From contig NZ_CP022372.1 of the NCBI RefSeq assembly GCF_002220095.1, positions 4,436,501-4,500,500 of the forward strand: a stretch of 64,000 bases of DNA, read 5' to 3'. The translations under genes were made by a program, and so were the position numbers. Below, piece by piece: positions 1-8,101 of this stretch; within the stretch, counting starts at the first letter, position 1; every line of letters starts with the position of its first letter. This DNA is from Bosea sp. AS-1 (lineage in GTDB: Bacteria > Pseudomonadota > Alphaproteobacteria > Rhizobiales > Beijerinckiaceae). The notes beneath the pieces are model-generated. The model saw nothing but the letters and a program-made list of their open reading frames with translations. It did not search any database and was not told the DNA's origin.

Positions 1-804
1 TCGGTCACCGGCTTCGGGCAGGACGGCCCCTATGCGCCGCGCGCCGGCTACGACTTCCTCGTCCAGGGCATGGGCGGGGCGATGTCGATCACCGGCGAAC
101 CGGCGGGCGCGCCGATGAAGGCGGGCTATGCGGTCGCGGACATCTATACAGGGCTCTACGCCACGGTCGGCATCCTCTCGGCGCTCCGCCAGCGCGATGC
201 GACCGGCGAAGGCGCGACGCTCGATCTCGCCTTGCTCGACTCGCAGGTCGCCGTGCTCGGCAACCAGGCGATGAACTATCTCGTTGGCGGCAACCCGCCG
301 CCAAGGCTCGGCAACGCTCACCCGAACATCGTGCCCTATGACGTGTTCCCGGTGGCGGACGGCCATATCATCATCGCGACCGGCAATGACGGGCAGTGGC
401 GCAAGCTCTGCGAGGTGCTGGGCGAGCCGGCTTTGGCCGACCATCCTGATTATCTCGACAACAAGTCGCGGGTGAAGAACCGTGTCGCGCTGACCGCGAA
501 ACTGCACCTGCTCTGCCAGCGCTATGCCAAGACCGATCTCCTCGCTGGACTGGAGAAGGTCGGCGTGCCCGCCGGCCCGATCAACGATATCGGCGAGGTC
601 TTCGCCGACCCGCAGATCATCGCGCGTGGCGTCAAGGTCGCGCTGCCGAGCGCGGCTGCGAAAGCGGGCAGCATTCCGACCGTCGCCTCGCCCATCGTCA
701 TGAACGGCGTGCGGCAGGTAGCAGGGCGTCCGAGCCCAAGGCTCGGGGAACATGCCGACGACATTTTGAACGATCCGGCCTGGGGAGGGCCGCAGCATGG
801 CTAA
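1..804 (+). CDS. CaiB/BaiF (class III) CoA-transferase, 5' end outside the window
   Basis: The reading frame is open from base 1, so the N-terminal part with the catalytic Asp lies upstream. Visible residues include GFGQDGPY, followed by a region of the type MSITGEP and LDLALLDSQVAVL, both typical of formyl-CoA transferase/carnitine dehydratase-like class III enzymes, which move CoA between carboxylic acids through a mixed anhydride. The C-terminal part (GVPAGPINDIGEVFADPQ) closes the interlocked-ring fold. The stop overlaps the start of the ThDP enzyme by 8 bases, so the two are probably translated as one operon. The substrate cannot be told from sequence. Family confident, reaction open. 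Confidence 0.9.
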   Translation, partial: SVTGFGQDGPYAPRAGYDFLVQGMGGAMSITGEPAGAPMKAGYAVADIYTGLYATVGILSALRQRDATGEGATLDLALLDSQVAVLGNQAMNYLVGGNPPPRLGNAHPNIVPYDVFPVADGHIIIATGNDGQWRKLCEVLGEPALADHPDYLDNKSRVKNRVALTAKLHLLCQRYAKTDLLAGLEKVGVPAGPINDIGEVFADPQIIARGVKVALPSAAAKAGSIPTVASPIVMNGVRQVAGRPSPRLGEHADDILNDPAWGGPQHG

Positions 805-2473
805 TCGCACTGGCGGGCAGATCCTCGTCGACCAGCTTCTGATCCACGGCGCCACCGACGCCTTCTGCGTGCCCGGCGAGAGCTATCTCGCCGTGCTCGA
901 TGCGCTGCACGACGCCTCGATGAAGGTCACCATCTGCCGCGCCGAGGGCGGCGCCTGCATGATGGCGGAAGCCGCCGGCAAGCTCACCGGCAAGCCGGGC
1001 ATCTGCTTCGTGACGCGCGGCCCCGGTGCGACCAACGCCTCGCCCGGCATCCATATCGCCGACCAGGACTCGACCCCGCTGATCCTCTTCGTCGGCCAGA
1101 TCGACGGCAGCATGCGCGAGCGCGAGGCCTTCCAGGAGCTCGATTACCGCGCCGTCTTCGGCACCATGACCAAGTGGGCGACCGAGATCGACGATGCCGC
1201 GCGCATCCCGGAGATCATCAGCCGCGCCTTCCATGTTGCGACCTCGGGCCGGCCCGGCCCAGTCGTGATCGCGCTGCCCGAGGACGTGCTGACCGACCTC
1301 GCCGACGTCGCCGACGCCGAGCCCTCTCAGGTCACCGAGCAGCACCCTGCCCCGGCGCAGATGACCGATCTCGCCAAGCGCTTTGCCGCAGCCAAGTCGC
1401 CCATCGCGATCCTCGGCGGCTCGCGCTGGAGCCCGGAGGCGATCGCCGATTTCCGGGCCTTCGCCGAAAGCTTCGACCTGCCCGTAGCGGTCTCGTTCCG
1501 CCGGCAGATGCTGTTCCCGGCCGATCATCCGAACTTCGCCGGCGATCTCGGCATCGGCCCGAACCCGAAGCTGCTCGCCCGCATCAAGGAGAGCGACCTC
1601 GTCCTGCTCGTCGGCGGGCGCCTCTCTGAGATGCCGAGCCAGTCCTACACCCTGTTCGGCATTCCGAATCCGGGCCGGCCGCTGGTGCATGTCCATCCCG
1701 ATCCGGAGGAGCTTGGACGGGTCTATCGTCCGACGCTTGCGATCAACGCGTCACCGGCCGGCTTCTGCGCCGCGCTCAAGACGATCGAGCCGCCCAAGGC
1801 CCCGGCCTGGAAAGGCGCCCCCGCCGCCGCGCATGAAACCTATATCGCCTGGAGCGAGCAGCCGGCGCCGGTGCCCGGCGAGTTCCACCCCGGCGAGATG
1901 GTACGCTGGCTGCGCAGCCAGCTCCCCGACGACGCCATCATGTGCAATGGCGCCGGCAATTACGCGACCTGGCTGCATCGCTTCCACCGCTTCAACAAAT
2001 TCGCGACGCAGCTCGCCCCGACCTCGGGCTCGATGGGCTACGGCGTGCCGGCGGCGATCGGCGCCAAGCGGATCTTCCCGGAGCGCACCGTCATCGCCTT
2101 CGCCGGCGACGGCTGCTTCCTGATGAACGGCCAGGATTTCGCGACGGCCGTGCAATACGACCTGCCCGTCATCGTCATCGTGGTCGATAACGGCATGTAC
2201 GGCACGATCCGCATGCATCAGGAGCGAGAATATCCCGGCCGTGTCTCGGCGACGACGCTGAAGAACCCGGATTTCGCCGCCTATGCCAAGGCCTTCGGCG
2301 GCCACGGCGAGCGTGTCGAGAAGACCTCGGAGTTCGCGCCGGCCTTCGGGCGCGCGGTGAAGAGCGGCAAGCCCGCGATCATCCACTGCCTGCTCAACCC
2401 CGAGGCGATCACCCCGGCGAAGTCGCTCTCGACGATCCGGGCGGAAGCTTTCGCGGCACAGGGCAAGCGCTGA
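797..2473 (+). CDS. Thiamine-diphosphate-dependent enzyme of the acetolactate synthase/decarboxylase superfamily
   Basis: 558 aa with the three-domain layout of the family: N-terminal Pyr domain with the cofactor-activating Glu50 (motif CRAEGG), a central domain, and a C-terminal PP domain with the GDG...N metal/ThDP motif (AGDGCFLMNGQDF through VVDNGMYG). A GGGAGGG-like Shine-Dalgarno precedes the ATG. The neighbouring class III CoA-transferase recalls the frc-oxc oxalate pair, but the N-terminal region (GESYLAVLDALHD) is closer to acetolactate-synthase-like proteins than to oxalyl-CoA decarboxylase, so I do not call oxc or ilvB. It probably acts on a 2-oxo acid or acyl-CoA metabolised together with the transferase product. 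Confidence 0.88.
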   Translation: MANRTGGQILVDQLLIHGATDAFCVPGESYLAVLDALHDASMKVTICRAEGGACMMAEAAGKLTGKPGICFVTRGPGATNASPGIHIADQDSTPLILFVGQIDGSMREREAFQELDYRAVFGTMTKWATEIDDAARIPEIISRAFHVATSGRPGPVVIALPEDVLTDLADVADAEPSQVTEQHPAPAQMTDLAKRFAAAKSPIAILGGSRWSPEAIADFRAFAESFDLPVAVSFRRQMLFPADHPNFAGDLGIGPNPKLLARIKESDLVLLVGGRLSEMPSQSYTLFGIPNPGRPLVHVHPDPEELGRVYRPTLAINASPAGFCAALKTIEPPKAPAWKGAPAAAHETYIAWSEQPAPVPGEFHPGEMVRWLRSQLPDDAIMCNGAGNYATWLHRFHRFNKFATQLAPTSGSMGYGVPAAIGAKRIFPERTVIAFAGDGCFLMNGQDFATAVQYDLPVIVIVVDNGMYGTIRMHQEREYPGRVSATTLKNPDFAAYAKAFGGHGERVEKTSEFAPAFGRAVKSGKPAIIHCLLNPEAITPAKSLSTIRAEAFAAQGKR

Positions 2474-2571
2474 TCGCGCCAGAAGCGAAAAATTTACTGT
2501 CGCGCCTGAACCGAAACCGAACCTTTCGCGACCATAAGTCGTTGATAGGCGACAGTGCGGAGGGTGCGGCG

Positions 2572-3084
2572 GTGAAACACGGCATTGCGGTCCGGCTCGG
2601 GGCGATGGCTCTGCTCACGGCGGCGGCTGCGCCCAGTGCCGAAGCAGCCGGACTGTTCGAGGGATTGGCACGCGCCATCTTCGGAGGGCCGCGCGTCTAT
2701 GCGTCACCGATCTACGAATTCGACGACGAGGCGCCGCGAGCCAGGCCGCGTCATCGCGCGCCTGAAGTCGCATCGAAGCCGAAGCCGCCCGTGATCAAGC
2801 TCGATCCGCAAACCGACCCCTATTGGTATCTAAAGGACCCGACGCTGCGACGTGGGGACATCGTGGTCACCGCAGGCGGGGTGCTGGTCTATCAGGGCCG
2901 CGACAGCGACGCGTCACGCCCCGCCGATTTCGTCGCCCTCGGCGGCAGCGACCCCAAGGGCTGGAAGCAGAAGCTGCAGACCGCAGCCGCCGGTGGCCGC
3001 ACCATGTTCCACAGCGAGCCGACCAAGACGGAAACCGTGACGGCGGAAGCAGGCGAGAACGACCGCCCCGAGACGACCCATTAG
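2572..3084 (+). CDS. Small secreted protein with a C-terminal GD-VVT...PADFVAL domain
   Basis: I place the start at GTG 2572 because GGAGGG lies 7 bases upstream; an upstream ATG in frame at 2542 has no such site. The product is about 170 aa with a signal peptide (hydrophobic run to about residue 26, cleavage near AEA-AG), a basic/proline-rich linker, then a compact domain with RRGDIVVTAGGVLVYQG and PADFVAL. The same motif pair recurs in the protein at 12441-12986, so this is a small paralogous family. No enzymatic residues are apparent; periplasmic or cell-envelope location is inferred from the signal peptide. Function unknown. Confidence 0.75.
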   Translation: MKHGIAVRLGAMALLTAAAAPSAEAAGLFEGLARAIFGGPRVYASPIYEFDDEAPRARPRHRAPEVASKPKPPVIKLDPQTDPYWYLKDPTLRRGDIVVTAGGVLVYQGRDSDASRPADFVALGGSDPKGWKQKLQTAAAGGRTMFHSEPTKTETVTAEAGENDRPETTH

Positions 3085-3185
3085 AGCCGCTCCGCAACTC
3101 CTTGAATCGCGGATCGACTCCGGGCTCTTGCTTTACCGCATTGTCTTCACGCGAACCGGTGTCCACTTCGCTTGAAAATGCTCTA
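3082..3185. repeat. Dispersed rhizobial-type intergenic repeat
   Basis: The element is bounded by inverted ends TAGAGC (3082-3087) and GCTCTA (3180-3185). It contains the strings ACCGCATTGTCTTCACGCG and GAACCGGTGTCCACTTCGC, which I recognise from memory as common between genes in Hyphomicrobiales genomes. It lies between the stop of the secreted protein, which it overlaps by a few bases, and the end of the cytochrome b561 gene, i.e. between convergent genes. Only one copy was found by eye in this window. Confidence 0.6.
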
Positions 3186-3192
3186 GACGCTT

Positions 3193-3795
3193 CTACAGCC
3201 AGCGTCGGCCGAACCACATCCGGCCAAGCAACCCGTCACGCCAGAGCAGCATGTGGACGGCGACCGCCGCCACATGGACACTCCCCAGCACGATCAAGAT
3301 GTTGCCAAGCCGGTCATGCAGCCACAGCATCCGCTGGTAGATGGCGGGGTTCGGGCCGATCGGGTGCGGCACCTGGAACAGCCCGAAATAGAGCGTCGGA
3401 ATCTGGATCGGCGCCGCAGCCGCCATCAGCAGGCCCGAGATCGGCAGCGCGACGATGCAGAGATAGAGCGCGGCATGGACCAGCGCAGCGGCGCGGCGCA
3501 GCCACGGGTTCTGGTTCTCGGGATCTGGCTGGGACAGCGTGACCCGCAGAACCAGCCGCAGCAGGACGAAGGCTGCGATGGTCAGCCCAACCGACTTGTG
3601 GAGTTGATAGAGTTCGAAGCGCGCGATCAGATCGCGCTTCTCGTCCAGCATCGGGCCGGAAACCCAGAACTGGAACAGGATCAGCAGGAAGGTGAGCCAA
3701 TGCAATGCGACGCTGGCCGGATGCCAGCGCGTCGGTTCGCTGACGCGACGCCGCGCTCTTCTGGATAGCAAGCTTTCGCCAGGTCCTTTTGCCAT
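3193..3795 (-). CDS. Cytochrome b561 family di-heme membrane protein
   Basis: About 200 aa with four transmembrane helices and heme-ligand histidines in the expected helices: WHPASVALHWL (TM1), LHKSVGL (TM2), and HDRLGN with HVAAVAVHML in the last helices. The family carries electrons between the quinone pool and periplasmic acceptors. I chose the ATG at 3795; a longer frame to 3957 would run into the YceI gene and adds a low-complexity N-terminus. It follows yceI-like by 13 bases on the same strand, a common pairing in proteobacteria in which YceI (isoprenoid-binding) and cytochrome b561 are co-transcribed. Confidence 0.88.
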   Translation of the reverse strand: MAKGPGESLLSRRARRRVSEPTRWHPASVALHWLTFLLILFQFWVSGPMLDEKRDLIARFELYQLHKSVGLTIAAFVLLRLVLRVTLSQPDPENQNPWLRRAAALVHAALYLCIVALPISGLLMAAAAPIQIPTLYFGLFQVPHPIGPNPAIYQRMLWLHDRLGNILIVLGSVHVAAVAVHMLLWRDGLLGRMWFGRRWL

Positions 3796-3808
3796 CGCGC
3801 CTTCGCGC

Positions 3809-4372
3809 TCATCGCGCCAGCCGGCCCTTGATCTCGATGTCGATCTGATCGTCCACGATGTTGACGTCACGACCGATATCGTAGACCGGCCGCAGGAAGC
3901 TGCCGCTGGCGCGGAAGGGCAGTGCCTCACCGCGCCGGGCCTTGTCGACGTCGCCATCGATCATGACGCGCACCCGGATGGGATGCGTCATACCCTTGAT
4001 GGTGAGGCTGCCCCGGATCTCGAGATCATGGTCGCCTGTTCGCGTCACGCTGTCCGAGACGAAGGTCGCGGTGGGGTATTTCGCGCTGTCGAGCATGCTC
4101 GCCCCGGCGATGAAGCCGTCGACCAGGGCGGAGCCCGCCTTGATCGAAGCCGTGTCGAGCGTGACCTTGATGCGGCTCTTCTCAGGGTGGTCGAAATCGA
4201 TCGAGAAGGTGCCGTCATAGCGCTCGAAGCGGCCGTTGGTGACGATCGCGCCGAAGCGATGGCCGATGAAGCTGATCTGCGTCGAGGTCCGATCGAAATT
4301 CCAGCTCGACTGGGCCTGGACGGGCAAGCCGAGCAGGAGGGCTCCGAAAGCAAGGACGGCAGGCCGGACCAT
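3809..4372 (-). CDS. YceI family periplasmic lipocalin-like protein
   Basis: 187 aa with a clear signal peptide (MVRPAVLAFGALLLGLPVQA, cleavage before QSSW). The mature part has the YceI pattern: WNFDRTSTQISFIGHRFG, repeated beta-strands, and the C-terminal stretch ending IEIKGRLAR. YceI proteins form a beta-barrel that binds long isoprenoids such as ubiquinone-type chains. It lies first in a two-gene operon with the cytochrome b561 gene, consistent with quinone-linked electron transfer at the inner membrane. Length is normal for the family. Confidence 0.9.
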   Translation of the reverse strand: MVRPAVLAFGALLLGLPVQAQSSWNFDRTSTQISFIGHRFGAIVTNGRFERYDGTFSIDFDHPEKSRIKVTLDTASIKAGSALVDGFIAGASMLDSAKYPTATFVSDSVTRTGDHDLEIRGSLTIKGMTHPIRVRVMIDGDVDKARRGEALPFRASGSFLRPVYDIGRDVNIVDDQIDIEIKGRLAR

Positions 4373-4491
4373 GGTGCACCACAGGCAGCTTGAGACTCGC
4401 CCAAGCTAGCGCCGCATCCGTGGAAAAGCCGTGGCAAAACGCGCCGCCACACGCAAAGGTGAAGCGGCGCGACAAGCCGCGAGCGCAGCCC

Positions 4492-5097
4492 TCAGCCGCG
4501 CTTGGTGATCACGCCGTCGAAGGTCGAGCGGATGGCGCGGGCCAGCGCGATCGCCGCCCAGCCCTGGAAGATCAATTCGATGGCAAGGAAGGTGCCCAGC
4601 ACCCACAGGCTCGAGGCCGGCCATTGCGCGATGATCATGCCGCCGAGCACGACCGACAACAGGCCCGAGAAGGCGACCCAGCCCCAATACGGCAATTCGC
4701 GGTTCTGAAAGGCGACGATGAGGCGCAACGCCCCCGTCGCCACGAGGCCGCAGCCGGCGAGCAGCGTCAGCGAAGCGGTGGCCGCCAACGGATTGGCGAA
4801 GGTGACCGCCCCGACCGCGAGGTAGAGGACGCCGATCAGAATGTGTAGCAGCCGGCTCTTCCAGCCCTGTTGGCGGAAGGCGTCGATCAACACGACGATG
4901 CCGCCGACGAAGATCATCGCGCCGAACCACACCGCGCTTGCAACGCTGAGGAGAGCGACCGAACCGAGGCCGATGACGCCAAGGACGATCAGGGCGATGC
5001 CGGCGGCCATCAGCCAGCCCCAGTTGCGGCGCAGCGGGACGAGATGCGTGCCCAGGGAAGCAGGCTGATGCGCGGAGGTTTCAGAGGGTGTGCTCAT
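4492..5097 (-). CDS. HdeD/DUF308 family membrane protein
   Basis: 201 aa with six predicted transmembrane helices in three similar hairpins (for example GWLMAAGIALIVLGVIGLGS and SLTLLAGCGLVATGALRLI), the DUF308 repeat layout of E. coli HdeD. HdeD is linked to acid resistance in enterobacteria; in alphaproteobacteria the role is not established. The gene stands alone between yceI-like (start at 4372) and the SDR gene (end at 5207), with about 110 bases on each side. Confidence 0.82.
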   Translation of the reverse strand: MSTPSETSAHQPASLGTHLVPLRRNWGWLMAAGIALIVLGVIGLGSVALLSVASAVWFGAMIFVGGIVVLIDAFRQQGWKSRLLHILIGVLYLAVGAVTFANPLAATASLTLLAGCGLVATGALRLIVAFQNRELPYWGWVAFSGLLSVVLGGMIIAQWPASSLWVLGTFLAIELIFQGWAAIALARAIRSTFDGVITKRG

Positions 5098-5206
5098 GGC
5101 GACCGGCTCCGTTTGGGGCAGCCGCCGACGATCGGGACCGCCTGTCAGACCCCGACATGAGAGACCTGCGCAACCGCCGCGTCAATCGGATGCGGCCACT
5201 CGCCTT

Positions 5207-5917
5207 TCAATAGGTCGCGCGACCGCCGGACAAATCGAACACCGCTCCGGTCGAGAAACTGCAGCGCTCGCTCACCAGCCAGGCGACGAGTTCCGCCAGC
5301 TCATCGACGGTGCCGAGCCGCTTCAGCGGGCTTTTGCCGATCATCGTCGCGACCGTCTCCTCGCTCATCTGCTGGAGCAGTTCGGTCTCGATGGCGGCCG
5401 GTGCGACCGCGTTGACCAGAATGCCGGTGCCGGCCAGCTCCTTGCCATGGGCCTTGGTGAGCGCGATGACGCCAGCCTTGGCGGCGCTGTAGCCCGACAG
5501 CGTCGGGGTGCCCTCCTTGCCCGCGAGCGAGGCGATGTTGACGATGCGGCCATAGCCACGCGGCGCCATCACCGCCGCGACGGCGCGTGAGCACAGGAAA
5601 GTACCGTCGAGATTGACCGCCTGAATCTTGCGCCACTGCGCCAGCGGGGTTTCGGCCACCGTGGTCGAAGGGCCCGTAAGCCCGGCATTGTTGACGAGCA
5701 CGGCAATCGGGCCGTGCTCGCGCTCCGTGGCGGCCGTTGCCGCCGCCACCGAAGCTTCATCGGCGACATCGCAGCGGACGTAAGCCCGCCCATCGGCGGC
5801 CGGTGCCGCGAGGTCCCAGATGACAGGCGTCAGCCCGTCCTGCTCGAGCCTGGTGGCGACCGCCGCTCCGATACCCTTGGCGCCGCCGGTGACGACGGCG
5901 ATCCGCGCTTGCGCCAT
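5207..5917 (-). CDS. Short-chain dehydrogenase/reductase (FabG-like)
   Basis: 236 aa classical SDR. Cofactor motif TGGAKGIGAAVATRL near residue 10, NNAG near residue 90, and catalytic Ser/Tyr/Lys in NIASL...GYSAAKAGV. An acidic residue after the second strand (VIWDLAAP) suggests NAD(H) preference, which is inference. It starts 3 bases after the transaldolase stop, so it is the second gene of a tal-SDR operon. The substrate is not predictable; 3-oxoacyl-ACP reductase, sugar/polyol dehydrogenase and hydroxyacid dehydrogenase are all possible. Confidence 0.88.
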   Translation of the reverse strand: MAQARIAVVTGGAKGIGAAVATRLEQDGLTPVIWDLAAPAADGRAYVRCDVADEASVAAATAATEREHGPIAVLVNNAGLTGPSTTVAETPLAQWRKIQAVNLDGTFLCSRAVAAVMAPRGYGRIVNIASLAGKEGTPTLSGYSAAKAGVIALTKAHGKELAGTGILVNAVAPAAIETELLQQMSEETVATMIGKSPLKRLGTVDELAELVAWLVSERCSFSTGAVFDLSGGRATY

Positions 5918-5920
5918 GGC

Positions 5921-6874
5921 TCAGGCGAGCTTTTCGGTGACGAGCTTGCGCAGGCTGCGCAGGTCCTTGACGAAGCCGCGGATGCCCTCGGCCAGCTTTT
6001 CGGTCGCCATGGCATCCTCGTTCATGGCGAAGCGGAAGGCCTTTTCGTCGAGCGAGAGCTTCGCGGGTGCCTTGCCGGGCGCGTCGGGCTTGAGCTGGCG
6101 CGGAAGCTCGCCTGTCGCGGCCGCAAGCTCGTCGAGCAGGCCAGGGCCGATGGTCAGTCGGTCGCAGCCGGCCAGCGCCTCGATCTCGCCGGTGTTGCGG
6201 AAGGAAGCGCCCATCACCACCGTGTCGATGCCATAGGTCTTGTAGTAGGCGTAGATGGTGCGGACCGAGATCACGCCAGGATCGGTCTCCGGCGTGTAGG
6301 GGCCGCCGCCGGCCTTGACGTGCCAGTCGAGGATGCGCCCGACGAAGGGCGAGATCAGGAAGGCGTCGGCATCGGCCGCGGCCACGGCCTGCGGCAGCGC
6401 GAAGAGTAGGGTCATGTTGCAGTCGATGCCCTCGCCCTGCAGCACCTTGGCGGCCTGCAGGCCCTCCCAGGTCGATGCGAGCTTGATCAGGATGCGGTCA
6501 CGCCCGACCCCACGCTCCTCATAAGCCGCGATGATGGCGCGTGCCTTCTCGATCGAAGCCTTCATGTCGAAGGAGAGATCCGCGTCGACCTCGGTCGAGA
6601 CGCGGCCGGGCACGATCTTGCTCAGTTCGGTGCCGAGGCTGACGGCCAGACGGTCGCAGATCGCATGGACGGCCTTCTCGCCACTGCCCTGCTTGCGGCC
6701 CCAGGCGATGGCCTCGTCGACGAGATGGGCATAGGCCGGAGTCTCGACCGCCTTGAGCAGCAGCGTCGGATTGGTGGTGCAGTCGACCGGCTTGAGCCGG
6801 CGCACCGCCTCGATGTCGCCGGTGTCGGCGACGACGGTGGTCATCTCGCGGAGCTGGTCGAGCTTGGAAGCCAT
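5921..6874 (-). CDS. tal: Transaldolase
   Basis: 317 aa from the ATG at 6874, the normal TalB length; the frame is open further upstream to 7006, but that part is not conserved-looking. Signature motifs are [12 protein letters not shown] near the N-terminus and the Schiff-base lysine in [14 protein letters not shown]. The enzyme transfers the dihydroxyacetone unit between sedoheptulose 7-phosphate and glyceraldehyde 3-phosphate in the non-oxidative pentose phosphate pathway, in the cytoplasm. It heads a two-gene operon with the SDR. Confidence 0.95.
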   Translation of the reverse strand: MASKLDQLREMTTVVADTGDIEAVRRLKPVDCTTNPTLLLKAVETPAYAHLVDEAIAWGRKQGSGEKAVHAICDRLAVSLGTELSKIVPGRVSTEVDADLSFDMKASIEKARAIIAAYEERGVGRDRILIKLASTWEGLQAAKVLQGEGIDCNMTLLFALPQAVAAADADAFLISPFVGRILDWHVKAGGGPYTPETDPGVISVRTIYAYYKTYGIDTVVMGASFRNTGEIEALAGCDRLTIGPGLLDELAAATGELPRQLKPDAPGKAPAKLSLDEKAFRFAMNEDAMATEKLAEGIRGFVKDLRSLRKLVTEKLA

Positions 6875-7080
6875 GATCTGTTCCCGGGGTCCTGGTCTTG
6901 AGCGGTCATCCACAATGTGGCGCCTCTGACCTGCCATTGCGAGCCCGCCATGGCAATCCGGCCATGCGTCCGGGTGACACGCGCCCGCCGGCCATTTACG
7001 ACACAAGCTTCACGGAACTGTCACGCGCAGGGTCTACCGGCAGCGCCATCCCGCAGAAGCGGCCAGAGATGGAGAAGAAT

Positions 7081-8070
7081 ATGCAGCGCAAGGCATTGAG
7101 CGCCTTCACGGTTGCCGCCGGCCTCATCGTCGCGACATTCGGTGCCCAGGCGCAGGGCGTCGAGGGCAAGCTCGTGCTCTATACGAGCCAGCCCAACACC
7201 GACGCTCAGCAGACCATCGATGCCTTCAAGGCCAAGTATCCGAAGGTCGACATCTCCTTCGTCCGCGACGGAACGCCGCGCATCCTGGCGAAGCTTCGGG
7301 CCGAATTCGAGGCCGGCGCGCCGCAGGCCGACGTGCTGCTGATCGCCGATTCCGTGACCATGGAAGGGCTGAAGAAGGAAGGCCGGCTCGAGGCCTACGA
7401 CAAGGCCGACGTCTCCGCCTATCCCGCCGGCATCCACGACCCGGCCAAGTTCTGGTTCGCGACCAAGCTGATCACCACCGGCATCGTCTACAATACCAAG
7501 GCGACGATGCAGCCGACGAGCTGGCTCGACCTCACCAAGCCGGAGGCGAAGAACCAGATCGCCATGCCGAGCCCGCTGAACTCGGGTGCCGCGCTGATCC
7601 ACACCATCACCCTGACCAGCAACCTCAAGGACGGCTGGAAGTACTACGAGGCTCTGAAGGACAACGGCACACTCGCCGCCGGGGCCAATGGCGACATCCT
7701 GCGCCAGGTCGCCACGGGCGAGAAGCTCTACGGCATGATCGTCGACTTCATGCCGATCCGCGAGAAGGCCAAGGGCGCGCCGGTCGCCTTTGTCTTCCCG
7801 AGCGAGGGCGTCTCCTCCGTCAGCGAGCCCGTCGCCATCCTCAAGGGCACCAAGAACGAGGCAGCCGCCCGCGCCTTCATCGACTTCGCGCTGTCCAAGG
7901 ATGGCCAGGAAGTGGCGCTGAAGCAGGGCTACGTCCCGGCGCGGCCCGATGTCGCCCTGCCAGCCGGCTACCCGGCCCGCGACGCCATCAAGCTGATGCC
8001 CTTCGACGCCGCCAAGGCGCTGGCCGAGTCGGACGCAGCCCGCAAGCGCTTCGGCGCGATCTTCGAGTGA
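7081..8070 (+). CDS. Fe(3+)-type ABC transporter substrate-binding protein
   Basis: About 329 aa from ATG 7081, chosen because GGAG (7071-7074) sits 6 bases upstream and the signal peptide (MQRKALSAFTVAAGLIVA, cleavage after AQA) then starts properly. The mature protein has the FbpA/AfuA/PotD-like fold pattern: LVLYTSQPNTDAQQTIDAF, DGTPRILAKLRAE, and NTKATMQPTSWLDL. It captures ferric iron or another small anion/chelate in the periplasm. The permease gene follows after 31 bases. No ATP-binding gene is nearby, so the complex must borrow an ATPase encoded elsewhere. Confidence 0.88.
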   Translation: MQRKALSAFTVAAGLIVATFGAQAQGVEGKLVLYTSQPNTDAQQTIDAFKAKYPKVDISFVRDGTPRILAKLRAEFEAGAPQADVLLIADSVTMEGLKKEGRLEAYDKADVSAYPAGIHDPAKFWFATKLITTGIVYNTKATMQPTSWLDLTKPEAKNQIAMPSPLNSGAALIHTITLTSNLKDGWKYYEALKDNGTLAAGANGDILRQVATGEKLYGMIVDFMPIREKAKGAPVAFVFPSEGVSSVSEPVAILKGTKNEAAARAFIDFALSKDGQEVALKQGYVPARPDVALPAGYPARDAIKLMPFDAAKALAESDAARKRFGAIFE

Positions 8071-8101
8071 TCGCGCTCCCCCCTTCGGGACAGCCGGCGC
8101 G

